Below are positions 1 through 11,629 of a DNA stretch of 64,000 bases, piece after piece; the stretch's first letter is position 1; the number at the start of each line of letters is the position of its first letter. The notes beneath the pieces are model-generated. The model did not search any database and was not told the origin of the DNA. It was given only the letters and a program-made list of their open reading frames with translations. Origin of the DNA: Cephalotus follicularis (lineage: Eukaryota; Streptophyta; Magnoliopsida; Oxalidales; Cephalotaceae); NCBI GenBank assembly GCA_001972305.1, contig BDDD01000997.1:95677-159676 (forward strand), read 5' to 3'. A program made the translations under genes and the position numbers.

Positions 1-297
1 AGGCTGGCCCTGATCCATTTCACTTGCTAGGTCAATCTCCAAATATTTTGCCAAGGCAAGGTGGTTTGCCTTCTGTTTCCCACTCCTGTTAGCAGATCCT
101 TTAACCACTCCTGAAGCGTGTTGAAGAAGGTCCTTGTACTTGTAGTCTTGTTTCTTCTTCCCAGCACAGAAGGGGCATCTTAAGGTGCCATTAATCTTGA
201 CTTTGAGCTTTCCAGCCTGCAGCTGTTCATAAGGTTTGTCTTTGTACTCATCCAGCTCAGAATCACCGAAATCTGACTCTTCAGAGATGTAGACCAT
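1..297 (-). CDS. Left copy of FDM/IDN2-like gene, N-terminal part (cut by window edge)
   Basis: This is the 5' end of a gene of the FACTOR OF DNA METHYLATION / IDN2 family, which binds double-stranded RNA with AGO-associated partners in RNA-directed DNA methylation. The frame is open from the ATG at 297 to the window edge (99 codons). It contains an acidic N-terminus and the start of a zf-XS domain (CPFC, then KKKQDYKYKDLLQH). It is nearly identical to 27900-28196 of the complete copy. Most amino-acid changes sit in the first dozen residues (MVYISEESDFGD here, MDYSSEESDISE there), plus one Gly to Val in the zf-XS region. The splice acceptor just upstream reads ATAGAG where the other copy has ACAG, so splicing may shift by two bases or weaken. 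Whether the rest of the gene is intact lies outside the window. Confidence 0.85.
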   Translation of the reverse strand, partial: MVYISEESDFGDSELDEYKDKPYEQLQAGKLKVKINGTLRCPFCAGKKKQDYKYKDLLQHASGVVKGSANRSGKQKANHLALAKYLEIDLASEMDQGQP

Positions 298-2472
298 TTG
301 TCCTCTATGTAAACACTGACAAGAGAATATTATCAGCATCTTAAGAAAAATGACATAAATATATGTAAGGATGAAAATGAATAACACATAATATCATTCA
401 GATATAAATAGTTGCAAGCCAAATTATATTTCAGTTGAAAATGTGAGGGAGAAGTAATGAATCTCCAACCAAAGAACAGAATCGACAAAAGAAAAGAATG
501 AGCAAAGAGTTGCAGCAAACTATCTACACCACGGCATACTTTGTGTGCTACACGGCTGCCCAAGGTACTTGAAACCAACAAACATGTAACAGACATCATG
601 AAAAAGAATAACATGTGTATTTTATACTTTACCAGGATTTACAAACCGAAATTTCAAAAATAAAGAAAAGGAACTGCATTTCTTGACCGAACTAATGGAC
701 CTAACAAAGCAAAACCAAAATACCAGGGCCATTATAGTTCTTCACTGCTTGTGTTTACAGAATTTTTTTAATCATTCTAGCTAATATGAATACGAGATAG
801 ATACCAAGCGAAGAATGTTCAGCACTTTAAAGCAAACAATCCTCTCTATATATTCAACGTATTATAATATCTATTTTCTTATAAACTAAAAACTTCAAAA
901 CACTTGCAACACATTATTGAACAACTGGGTCAATTACAATAATTCATTTCCAAAATACGCATGCTTCCAGCACTTGCACAGGCAGTATTTCCTCAAAATA
1001 TCCTAATCAAACATACTATATTATCCAACTTCATTTCCAAACAAAAACAAAATTTCAAAAGATTTTATCGCCTTCATCACTCTACTAAATTTTTTTTCTT
1101 GCTCCCCTAAGAACACTGCATAAATCCCTTACTCACGCTTCTGTCATCAACTCCTGCTCCTTTACAAAAAAGTGTATACACAAGCAATAAAAAAAGGTTA
1201 AAATGTGATTTCTACAAATATTAATTAGCAATATAAATTTGCAAATCATTATCTAGTTTTGTTTCTAAACCACATAACGATACTACAAAAATCATAATTT
1301 AAACAACCGCAATTTTTCCCCCGGGAATCTTAATATTTGCACAAAAACCCTAGATTATAGTAATAATCATCTTAATTCTCTACTTAAACCTCCATCATAC
1401 AGCAAACAGACTATTAAAAAAATAATAATAAAATAAATAAAATAGTACCTTCATCTTCTAACTACATTTCTTGTATAACCATAACATTCCTAACCCACGC
1501 TAAAACTGTGATGCAAATCCATTTCCTTGGTAGACCAAGGTTCAAATCCAAGTGATTTAATCCCCTTTCTCCCCTTGCGTGAGTCCCCCTCCCCCATCCA
1601 AGGATTTAATACCCTTTAACCCCTTGGGTGGATAAAAAAAAATCCATTAACAAACCAAAAAAAAAAAAGGCGAAACAAGCAACATCGAAACTAGTTTTAT
1701 AACTCTATATACAAAGGAACCACAAATTAAAGCTGCATTCTCGAGGTGGTTACATAAATAGCAATTTTAGAAAGAGAGAGATAGACAGAGAGGCTTACAT
1801 GCAATTTGAAGAGAGAGAGAGAGAGACAGAGAGAGAGGATGACGGAGATTTCGGGATTGAGAGGTTATGGTTTTGAATTTTGACTACTATTAGAAATGCA
1901 AGAGATTAGGGATTTAGATTTTTAGAGTGTGAAGTAGGTGTAGTCTTACTAGCACAGAAACCAAATAGCAAAGAAACCAAAGTCTAATAACTAAAACGAA
2001 AAGAAAAGTAAAACCATGTCGTTTTAATTTTTTGGCCTTTAACATTAACCGAAGTTTAATAGCAGAGAAACCAAAATTATGAATAAAAATTGTCTAAAAA
2101 GTTAAAACGATACTAAATAATTGATTTAACCCCAAGTGTCTTTTTTTTTTTTTTTGGCATTTGAAGATTCTGCAATCAAAATTCAAAGCAAAGTTCAATT
2201 CTTAATAAAATAAAATAAAAATGATGCAGTTTACTGTTTAAGACAAATATTTTTAATGGATCAAATAATAATTCGACAGATAAATTAGGACAAAGCTTAT
2301 GCAGCATCAATAATTTTGTATGCATGGCAGTTTATGGAAATCCACCATATGATATATGTAATAATATGATAATAATAAGATTATGAAATATAATATTGTA
2401 TTTATAATCTATTGCTTTTTTAGTAATTAAATCAATTTTTTCTAATACAATTTGAATGTTTACGAAGTTTAC
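298..2472 (-). other. Duplicated 5' UTR intron, 5' UTR exon and promoter region of the left FDM copy
   Basis: This stretch aligns almost end to end with 28197-30267 upstream of the complete FDM gene. A GTAAG donor (minus strand) after base 1799 matches the donor after 29640, so 5' UTR exon 1 probably lies just above 1799 in a GA-rich stretch and the 5' UTR intron covers roughly 303-1798. Similarity stops at about 2472, which marks one breakpoint of the segmental duplication. The main structural difference between the copies is a SINE-like insertion at 1524-1639. No coding region is supported here. Confidence 0.7.
1524..1639 (+). mobile_element. tRNA-derived SINE-like insertion, short or 5'-truncated
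   Basis: About 116 bp, absent from the paralogous site near 29495. It contains GGTTCAAATCC, which matches the internal B box of tRNA promoters, and it ends in an A-rich tail. It is flanked by direct repeats AAATCCATT at 1515-1523 and 1640-1648, and the other FDM copy has a single AAATCCATT there. Seen directly: tail, repeats and B box. Inferred: a short or 5'-truncated tRNA-type SINE moved by LINE machinery. No clear A box is visible. Confidence 0.6.
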
Positions 2473-4653
2473 AGTCTTTTAGTATATGAATTTCGTTCCT
2501 TATCATCTCTCTTTGATATTTTGTATAAATAAATCAATTAAATTTTAACTGTTAAAATATTTGATTTTGTTTAATCTTCTGTATATGTAAATACATTTTC
2601 ATAATAAATTAATTGATTTTTTAATAACCATATATGTGATAAAATAGATTTGTTTGATTTGATAAATTCACCGTGATTTTGACAAACAATTATAATATTG
2701 ATAAATAGTGAATTTGATTAGAATCCTTTTTGTTTGAATTGATTCTAAAAAAAATCAATGATTTAAAAGTTTTTAACATAATAAGATATAACCAGAAACA
2801 TGACACCATCAATAACGGTAAAATTAATCCACAACGTCTTCATTTATATCCTTTGTATTGTCATATGATTTATCTGTTTAGGAATTGGTCGTTCGCCGTA
2901 GACGTCGTTCCGTTATCAACAAATACCCTTTAAACCTTTCATCATCAAAGGGGTCGCATGTATCCAACGGAGGTATCCACCAAAATCGGGTACTCACACT
3001 GCTAGCAAGTATTAGATCATGTCAAAGTCTACATTATAGAACTATCCAAGACCTACGGGCTACATAAACAAACATCAATCTAATAATGTCAAGATCAAAT
3101 ATCTAATACAAAATCTTACTAACGTATCCACTTCTGAGTCACTGAAATACCAAGAGGAATGCAACATGCCTTAACAAAGCAAGACAAACAATCACTTTAC
3201 AGCAACAACCACGGCAGATCAAACAAAAATGGGTGATTAGCAACAAACTTGGGTGATTAGTAGCAAACTTGGAAAGAAGACTCCCATCGATCAATATGAG
3301 ATTAGGAGAAATCAACTGATCAAACAATTTTCGTGAATAGACAAAGTACCAAAAATATAAAAATTATATAAACCAAAATAAATATATCTTAATGATACAA
3401 GATAGAGAGCCTGAATGAAAATCAAACAAGATTGAATTGCAATAGTTATTAATTAACAACATTATCACCAACCAATGTTTCTCCAACAAACAAGACCAGA
3501 TCATGATTGTTAACACAGATAAGCTTTGGCAGTGGTTGGATTAATGGTTCATTAACTTGTAAGCATAATATATAATTTTTAATGACAAAATAACAACACG
3601 AGTTTTAAATAAGAAAAAAAAAAGTACCATAAATGATTTACATGTTAATCCTACCCATACATTCTCAAATTGCAATTTACTTATTAATTTTTAAATAATA
3701 CTTTTCTTACTTACACAAAAAATGCCATTCCAGTTTTAAATTTGCAACAATCTCTAACAGACGAAGAAGAAGAAAAGAACCAACGTCAAGAAGAGATGAG
3801 AGCCAAATTATCGAATCTTATCCAACAAGACTGGATCCAAAAATTCAAAATTGACAAGCGTCTCAAATCTCCACAAACTCCCGCTAACCATCCCCTAACA
3901 AATCCACATCGGTCAGATGCAAATCGTCCTCCTCCTCGTCGTACTGTAATCCCACGAGCGTTTTCTCCGCACCAGCGTATGTGGATGTGGTGGATTGCCA
4001 CATAGATGTATAACCATATCATATATATGAAGGTTGCCTAAAATCGAATCATAATAATTTGGGGTTTAGAAAACTTGATTAGACCAATATGACAAAGCAC
4101 TTAATCCTTCTGGAGGCTTCTCATCTTTTGTTTAGCACACCCCAAAAAATTTGGAACTAAAATTAAAAAAAGCTAACCATAATAATTAATTATTCATATT
4201 TAACACTAGTCAATTAGTATGTAGTTTATTGATTATTATTGCTTATGAAACAAAGAGTTCCTGATTGTGTCCATCGGCTGTATAAATAAGAGAAAAGACA
4301 AAAGGATAACAAAACAAGATGAATTGCCAAAATAAATATATACCTTTAGTACGAAGTCCACAGTTTTGGCATCTCCTTCAAATATGCTTTTGGTGGGTGC
4401 CTGGGTGATTTTTTTTTTTTTTATCACTGTAAAACTTGTTATGGTATTCTTTTACCTCATACATGCGTGGAGCAAAGTTCCCATAGCTGCAAATAAACCA
4501 AAATATCCCAACCAAAAATCCGCGTTCCATATATGGTGAGTTTTGTAAGACACACCCTAAGAAAATTTGCCACATCCATGGCACTAAACTACTATCCAAC
4601 ATCTCATTGACAGTCTAAATAAATAAATTCCAGTACCCCCAAAGGGTCAAATT
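2473..4653. other. AT-rich intergenic DNA, no supported gene
   Basis: This is low-complexity, AT-rich sequence between the end of the FDM-duplicated segment and the DAD1-like gene. The short open frames (for example around 2730-3070 and 3740-4020) have no recognisable motif, overlap on both strands and look like chance. The part just below 4654 (about 4240-4653) may be 3' UTR of the DAD1-like gene. I see no RNA gene or transposon ends here. Confidence 0.5.
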
Positions 4654-6176
4654 TTAACCAAGGAAATTCATAATCACCAAATGGAGCACCAAGTTGCAGA
4701 GAACAAAATCTGCGAAGGCACGCTCCGCTGCTAAATCCTTAAACTCCTTGTTTTCTTTGTTCACTTGAATACGGAGACATACAGCAAGGATTGCTGTCCC
4801 AATACAAGAAAGTATTCCTGAAAGAAAAGAGTTGAATGGGAAGATCCAACAATAGCCATGTAAGCTACCTGATTATCAGGAAAAATAAATAATACCCTGT
4901 GAGGGCTGGACAAGGGAAATAGTGAGAATTTCTGCATAGAAAAGATAGTAGAAAAACGAAGAAACAACATTTAACAGAACCAAGAAGATTGAAAGAGAGA
5001 GAAGATTATACAGGGATCATATGTGTTCAGTCATCCAATTAGCAACCCGAGGGCACAAATGATTTCTGCTCATCTTGAAGGAGTATAGTTCAAATTTCAC
5101 CAAACAATATTAATTATATAAGCCATACCTTTCAACTACCATGCTTCGAGCAGAAACCAGTGAAATAAATTTTGCCTTTATTCCATTATTGAGTCTTTTT
5201 ATTCCGGTTTACTATTGTCTAGTCCTAGAGAAAGCAGTTGAACTTACATGGTTCACCAAAATTAACCCCACATCTAACTACATTGATAGGTTTCAATGCT
5301 AAAATTGATCTCCTAAATCCAAGATCTTGTGAAATTAGCAAAAGATTAAAAGGAGCAGCATCTGCCAGATATTTCAAGGGATAATAAAATAAACGATCAA
5401 TCATTCATCAGCGATCATAACATCCAAAGCTCTATAAAAAAGTCTACAAATATAAATAATAAATCTCAGTTTCTGAATATCGAGCTGAAATCACCAGAAT
5501 GGTATTGCAGGAAGCAAAATAACTCTATCAAAGCAAAACAACTCTATCAAAGGGAAATTTTAGTCACCTAGGAGGCAAATGCATAAAGACATGATCTAAT
5601 GGAAGAAGACTACAAAGCTTGAACCTAGAAAGCAAAGTGGGGGATTTGAAAAAAGTAGGCAAAAAAATTAAGAAACTCCAGATAGCTGATGTATATAACT
5701 AGAAAAAACCCTCAGTCAATATAAGAAATTTCGAAGAGGTGGATCTACCGAATAGAATTTTCATAAAGAATGAATTAAATCAACCCAATTTTGACAGATA
5801 GGGTTCAGGCGAAGAGTACCAGATGATCTAGTAACATTTTATTTATAAAGAAGGCAAAACTTTATTTGTTCAATATTGCCTAATATAAAACGTATCATCA
5901 CCAAAAACGATAACCATCTTAACAAAATAAGCATGTATACATAGTTATAGTTTTTTTTTTTTTTCATTGTGAATAACCCAGTACAAGAACGTCAACAGCA
6001 AATGTATGAAACAAACCAACGCTACACAAATGAAACTTGAATACCTGAGTGAGGGCAGTGAAAACGGAAAAACCCACATACAGATCGATAATCTTGAGAT
6101 TGGTGGGAGTAGCGGGGTAAGCAGAGCGGAGAGCGTGGAAAAGGGCATGAGCGTCCTTGCCAGTGGATCTCGCCAT
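4654..6176 (-). pseudogene. DAD1: DAD1-like oligosaccharyltransferase subunit gene with a one-base frameshift
   Basis: DAD1 (Defender Against Death 1 / Ost2-like) is a small multi-pass subunit of the ER oligosaccharyltransferase that N-glycosylates proteins. Exon 1 (6176-6045) encodes 44 residues starting MARSTGKDAHALFHALRSAY and ending FTALTQ before a GT donor. Exon 2 (4868-4654) starts after a CAG acceptor with VAYMAIVGS and ends with [10 protein letters not shown] and a TAA, the typical DAD1 C-terminus. The two exons join in phase and would give the usual ~115 aa. One base is missing near 4844, in the GGATCTTCCC stretch (minus strand), which shifts the frame after VGS. All other family residues remain readable in the shifted frame. 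The 1,176-bp intron (6044-4869) holds nothing I recognise. It is either a young pseudogene or a sequencing/assembly error in a working gene; the otherwise clean sequence makes both plausible. Confidence 0.88.
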
Positions 6177-6495
6177 TTTTGCTCTGCTTCCTTCCTTGGT
6201 TTGCCTTTTGGGAGTCTTGCTTCTCTATAGAAACTGAACCCAAAACCCAAAAATACAGGTTAAAGGGATTAGAGGTAAATTTTCATGTCACAAAGAACCC
6301 TACGAGAAGACTCATCAAAATTTGCTAATTAAACTCTCCATTTTATCCTCAAAAATTGAATAACGAAGCGTTGTTTCTAGATCCATTCCCAATTTATAGT
6401 TAATTAATCCGCGTCACTTCACTCGGTTGTTAAGAAGTGACTAAACCATTCGATTCATAATCAACCAAAGTGACTAATCATTTCAATAAAATTGG

Positions 6496-6497
<2 letters not shown>

Positions 6498-6541
<44 letters not shown>
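6498..6541. repeat. (TA)n microsatellite at the 5' edge of element A
   Basis: This is a run of about 22 TA units. It occupies the place where the first ~20 bp of the element A LTR (TGATATGGGGGAAA in the 3' LTR) should be. The 3' LTR is followed by ATATATAT, so the target was probably a TA-rich site. Confidence 0.9.
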
Positions 6542-6544
<3 letters not shown>

Positions 6545-7069
6545 TATTTAAAGCATATTGCCACGTGTCGTCACGAGAGGAATACAAATATTTTTTCCAA
6601 GCCTGGGCACGTGGTCTGACGTTATAATTTGAAAGGCGTTAATGCGCCACGATCTCAGGGCGTCGTCAGCCCACGATCAGAGACGTACACGACACCACAT
6701 CATAAAGGGAAAGTACCACCAAATCCGGCAGAGTGCTTGGGATCCTCGGGCATTTTCCTTATGGGCAACCGTCAACTCCGAATTCCACGTTCTACAATTA
6801 CATCAAATGCCTATAAATACTAAAACCAACGACTTTATACAGGTCAGCCATTTTTACTCAAAAAAGAACCCAGTATTCTCTGTGCATTGTCTAACTTGAG
6901 CGTCAGAGTGTCCCCGAAAGAACAACCTCCTGGACGTTCAACCTTTTTGCTCTATTTGTACAGGGATCATCAACCGAATCACTTTCTCGGACATAGATTT
7001 TAGCGTTTCCATTTACAAATCAAAGTCCTCCACGTAGGACACTGTTGAAGGAAGGTTTCTGCATCAACA
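6542..7069 (+). mobile_element. Element A 5' LTR
   Basis: It pairs with the LTR at 20010-20561. It has a G-box-like GGCACGTGG in U3, a TATA box (CTATAAATAC, about 6812), and the conserved R/U5 stretch containing CTAACTTGAGCGTC. It ends in GCATCAACA directly before the primer-binding site. The first ~20 bp are missing and replaced by (TA)n. The two LTRs differ by many substitutions and small indels, so this is the oldest of the three large elements. Confidence 0.88.
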
Positions 7070-7070
7070 G

Positions 7071-7088
7071 TTGGCGCCGTGTGTAGGA
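7071..7088 (+). other. Primer-binding site of element A (degraded)
   Basis: TGGCGCCGTGTGTAGG starts two bases after the LTR. The same site reads TGGCGCCGTCTGTGGG in elements B and C, so A has two changes. It pairs with a tRNA 3' end during first-strand synthesis; I cannot assign the tRNA with certainty. Confidence 0.8.
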
Positions 7089-7112
7089 AACATAGCAAAA
7101 AGCCATCAAGAA

Positions 7113-8632
7113 TCATGCATCCGAGAATGAACGTCAACAACCAGTCTGGAGCCATCGGCATCCGACAACAGGATATCGCGCCTCCTCCTCCAGAAGCAGG
7201 TCAAATTGTGGCTCATGAGCAAGCTCCCGTCATTGGGGAGCAACTCAATCAGCTCCTCCAGGGAATGGAGCGACTGACAAATTTGTTAGCAACCAACCTA
7301 GCCAACCAGGGCTAGGTCGGACCTGCCCAAGCAAACAGCCGAGGACAAAGTGGTCCTGCCAAGCCAGTGGTGGAGATAGGGCACCCCTGAGGTGCCAAAC
7401 GAAACCCGCAGAGGGGAGAGAGACTCCCTCCGAGGCGGTCGGGAAATAATATTCCCTTGGGGAGGAGACCTGAGATCAATACATCTCAGAGGGCAGAGTC
7501 CTCAACTGCCCTGAATCAGCCCAACGATCCAAAAAAAGTGCGTTTCGAGCACCAGGTAATGGAGGTGGACCCCCAAGGGGAAGCCAGGGGTGCAGAGGAG
7601 GCACGAGTGCGATCTAATGCCTCGCGCAGGACAGGAACAGTGACGAGGAGTAGGATAGACCGCCCAGCCACACTGGTCGGGGGGTCACATGTTTCTAGCA
7701 GGGCTAGAAACATTGAGGATGTGGAGCAAGCAATGAACAGAAGGCTTGTCGAGGTGGAGAGAAGGCTCCAAGAAGCCGAGAAGCCGAGAAGCCAAGGGGA
7801 TATATGTCAGAAGTACGCAAAGCGCTCACCCCTTCACATCTGAGGTCGTGACGGAACGTATCCCCAATGGATTCAGGCTCCCAAGTCTCAAAAAATATGA
7901 TGGGTCCACGGATCCCATCCAACATGTACGCACTTATATTCAAACCATGTTGGTGCACCAAGCCTCAGACGCCACATTTTGCCGAGGATTCCCGGAAACA
8001 TTGACTGGTGCGGCCCGGTCATGGTTTTCTACTCTGGCTCAGAGATTGGTGAAGAATTTTGACCAGCTTACAGAGCTGTTAGTCACCAAGTTCCTCAACC
8101 GCACTACGCAGAGGAGGAACTCTACCCATTTTATCAATGTAGTGCAGGGGATAGATGAATCACTGAGGGACTACCTCACCAAGTTCAATAGGGAGTCTCT
8201 CACAGTGAAAGACTTAAAGCCTTCCTTTGCCCTGACCGCGTTGAATAGCGGATTGAGAAACAACTCATCATTCACTTTCTCCCTCTTGAAGAAACCCGCA
8301 CTGGACATGGCAGACCTGCTGAGGAGAAAGGTGAGCATTCACGAAATGCTCCCGGCAAGAAAGAAAAAAGAAAGGAGAGGTCTGAGCTGTCCAAGGAAGA
8401 CCTCAGGCACAAACTCTTAAGGAGAGAAGATTCAACCAGGGGAGGGGCACCAATCCCGGCCTACAACAACTTTGCCCCATTCTGGATACACACACCAGAA
8501 TACTTACTGTGGAGAAGGACATGGTCCCCATCCAATGGCCTGTACCATTGAGGCCCCCAGCAGAGAAGAGGGACACATAAATATTGCCGGTATCATCGTG
8601 ACCACGGGCATGATACCGAGGAGTGCAGGCAA
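7113..8632 (+). pseudogene. Element A gag (decayed)
   Basis: Gag forms the retrotransposon's cytoplasmic particle and packages its RNA. The ATG at 7113 starts MHPRMNVNNQSGA, followed by a Pro/Gln-rich leader. The reading frame then breaks several times: stop at 7313 and frame changes near 7316-7457, 7800 and 8410. The capsid-like retrotransposon gag core is readable at 7860-8320 (YDGSTDPIQHVRTY, CRGFPETLTGAA, FVTKF-type motifs). A zinc-knuckle variant C-X2-H-X4-H-X4-C lies near 8585-8625. The same protein is much better preserved in element C. It cannot be expressed as one protein. Confidence 0.85.
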
Positions 8633-9077
8633 TTGAAGAATCAAATTGAGGACCTGATTCGGGAGGGGCACATGCACAAGTATGTGGACAGAAATGCTCC
8701 CCAGGGAAGAAGGGAGCTAAGGAGAGAAGAGGCTCCTCGACAACAAGAGGAGCAACAGCTACAGCAACACAGAGGTGTTATCCACACCATCTTTGGGGGG
8801 GTTGTGTCTGGTGGTGACCACAAGAATGCCAAAAAAGCCTATGGGAGGCAATCCCTTGCTGTGCAACAGATTCATCATAGCAAAAGGCTAAGAACATGTG
8901 GAGATGAGGAGGTGATATCCTTCTCGGAGGTGGAATATGAGGGAGTACGTCTTCCTCACGATGATCCAGTGGTGGTAACTCTTCTGGTGGAGCTTTTCAC
9001 TATGAAGAGGATTCTCATCGATAGCGGGAGCTTGGTCGATATCCTTTACAAACACGCATTTGATCAGCTGAGAATAC
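8633..9077 (+). pseudogene. Element A protease, N-terminal part (split by solo LTR)
   Basis: This continues gag-pol after the zinc knuckle. It ends with the aspartic protease active site ILIDSGS (about 9010-9032) and YKHAFDQLRI. At 9078 the frame enters an inserted solo LTR, and the protease resumes at 12014. The protease would process the Gag-Pol polyprotein. Confidence 0.85.
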
Positions 9078-10353
9078 TGATAAGCATAAAAATGTGTGAT
9101 TTTAATGATTTATTTATTATATTTTTATGCTTGGAATAGACTACTGTGGTGGTATTTATTTGATTTTCAGGTATTATTTGATTATTGCGGAATAAGAAAA
9201 AATGAAGTTAAAACGCTACTTTTCGAGTTAAAGTGGTTTGAAGTCAAAAATTGGTTAAAGAGTGAACCCACTTAAACGAGACAAGTCAAGATTTAAGGCT
9301 CGGAAGATATTAAATATTGGGCTCATTTTGTTCATAAAATTATTTGGAGCACTTTTAGTTCTTGGGCCGACTCATTTTGAAGCTTCGATGAAGAGATATG
9401 GTAAGAAAACAAAAGTTGAAACATGTGGAGCCCAATGATTACCTAATCATGACGTCACTTCCAATTCTACAATCTTTTGACATATAAATGCAACCAATTC
9501 GCCAGAGTCTTCATTTCATGCAAAGCTATTCATGCTTGCGCACCATCCATGCAATGCATCCAGCCCATGCGTCCATACCCATTAAAAGCCATCAGCGCCT
9601 CATACACGCCAAAGCCCATGGATTCCTACATCTTCTGCATCAACCCATGAAGTCATGCATGAAATTAACGAATCAGCAGCCCATGCGCCACACGTTATTT
9701 TTAATTGCTTTAGGTTAAGTTGGCCACACATGTATATATATGCGGAGAGCCACAACGAAATTAAAAAGGGTGTTGCAACGCAGACAATTAAAGAACGGCA
9801 ACGCAGAGTAGAGACGCAGTAGAGAGACGGCGCACGGCAATGGAGGCAGTGAATTTATTGAAGATTATTGTTGCCTCTATCATCATGTCCGGCTAAGTAT
9901 TTTAATCCCTAGATGTAGATGAACCCATGTTATATATATATTTTAATTTTGGTTTCAAGTTTAATTGCATATTTGTGAGACAATTTTTCTTGTTAATGTA
10001 GTGACAACGTTGATGAGAATAATTTTTAATATATAAAATCTGTGTTAATGACATGCAATATATTTATTTTTTTTTATATGATTGAACCAATGACAGCCTT
10101 TAACCAATCAACATTTTGAGAGTATCAAGGTGTGACAGGATAGGTTGTACCTAGGCAAAATCACTAGTTTGCTTGTATTAATCAAAGACAGTCTTTAACC
10201 AATCAACCTTTTGAGAGTATCAGGGTTTGACAGGATAGGTTGTACCTAGGCAAAATCACTAGTTTGCTTGTATTAATCAAAGACAGTCTTTAACCAATCA
10301 ACCTTTTGAGAGTATCAAGGTTTGACAGGATAGATTGTACCTAGGTTAATTCA
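9078..10353 (+). repeat. Tandem duplication, unit 1 (1,276 bp)
   Basis: This unit appears identical to 10354-11629 by reading the two side by side, including its 76-codon chance frame and microsatellite lengths. It runs from the LTR start to the sequence GGTTAATTCA. Confidence 0.9.
10085..10345 (+). repeat. Minisatellite, about 93-bp unit, nearly three copies (repeated at 11361-11621)
   Basis: Each unit contains GACAG(T/C)CTTTAACCAATCAAC, TTTTGAGAGTATCA, a TGACAGGATAGGTTGTACCTAGG core and, except in the last unit, AAAATCACTAGTTTGCTTG. Units differ at only a few bases. The array lies near the end of each 1,276-bp unit, so the window has two copies of it. Confidence 0.8.
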
Positions 10354-11629
10354 TGATAAGCATAAAAATGTGTGATTTTAATGATTTATTTATTATATTT
10401 TTATGCTTGGAATAGACTACTGTGGTGGTATTTATTTGATTTTCAGGTATTATTTGATTATTGCGGAATAAGAAAAAATGAAGTTAAAACGCTACTTTTC
10501 GAGTTAAAGTGGTTTGAAGTCAAAAATTGGTTAAAGAGTGAACCCACTTAAACGAGACAAGTCAAGATTTAAGGCTCGGAAGATATTAAATATTGGGCTC
10601 ATTTTGTTCATAAAATTATTTGGAGCACTTTTAGTTCTTGGGCCGACTCATTTTGAAGCTTCGATGAAGAGATATGGTAAGAAAACAAAAGTTGAAACAT
10701 GTGGAGCCCAATGATTACCTAATCATGACGTCACTTCCAATTCTACAATCTTTTGACATATAAATGCAACCAATTCGCCAGAGTCTTCATTTCATGCAAA
10801 GCTATTCATGCTTGCGCACCATCCATGCAATGCATCCAGCCCATGCGTCCATACCCATTAAAAGCCATCAGCGCCTCATACACGCCAAAGCCCATGGATT
10901 CCTACATCTTCTGCATCAACCCATGAAGTCATGCATGAAATTAACGAATCAGCAGCCCATGCGCCACACGTTATTTTTAATTGCTTTAGGTTAAGTTGGC
11001 CACACATGTATATATATGCGGAGAGCCACAACGAAATTAAAAAGGGTGTTGCAACGCAGACAATTAAAGAACGGCAACGCAGAGTAGAGACGCAGTAGAG
11101 AGACGGCGCACGGCAATGGAGGCAGTGAATTTATTGAAGATTATTGTTGCCTCTATCATCATGTCCGGCTAAGTATTTTAATCCCTAGATGTAGATGAAC
11201 CCATGTTATATATATATTTTAATTTTGGTTTCAAGTTTAATTGCATATTTGTGAGACAATTTTTCTTGTTAATGTAGTGACAACGTTGATGAGAATAATT
11301 TTTAATATATAAAATCTGTGTTAATGACATGCAATATATTTATTTTTTTTTATATGATTGAACCAATGACAGCCTTTAACCAATCAACATTTTGAGAGTA
11401 TCAAGGTGTGACAGGATAGGTTGTACCTAGGCAAAATCACTAGTTTGCTTGTATTAATCAAAGACAGTCTTTAACCAATCAACCTTTTGAGAGTATCAGG
11501 GTTTGACAGGATAGGTTGTACCTAGGCAAAATCACTAGTTTGCTTGTATTAATCAAAGACAGTCTTTAACCAATCAACCTTTTGAGAGTATCAAGGTTTG
11601 ACAGGATAGATTGTACCTAGGTTAATTCA
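10354..11629 (+). repeat. Tandem duplication, unit 2 (1,276 bp)
   Basis: Second, apparently identical copy of 9078-10353. Identity over this length means either a very recent unequal exchange or replication slip, or an assembly duplication. Confidence 0.9.

Noticed and set aside
1530-1570. tRNA gene
   Set aside because: Only a B-box-like GGTTCAAATCC is present; no cloverleaf arms or anticodon loop can be formed, and the context is a SINE with an A-tail.
4236-4602. Frames downstream of the DAD1-like gene
   Set aside because: They overlap in different frames, have poly-Lys from a T-run and no family motif. More likely 3' UTR.
10085-10345. CRISPR-like spaced repeats
   Set aside because: Units are contiguous about 93-bp minisatellite copies without unique spacers, in a plant LTR.
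9488-10994. Two identical 76-codon frames
   Set aside because: They are the same chance frame in the two copies of the tandem duplication, in LTR sequence with no start context or homology.
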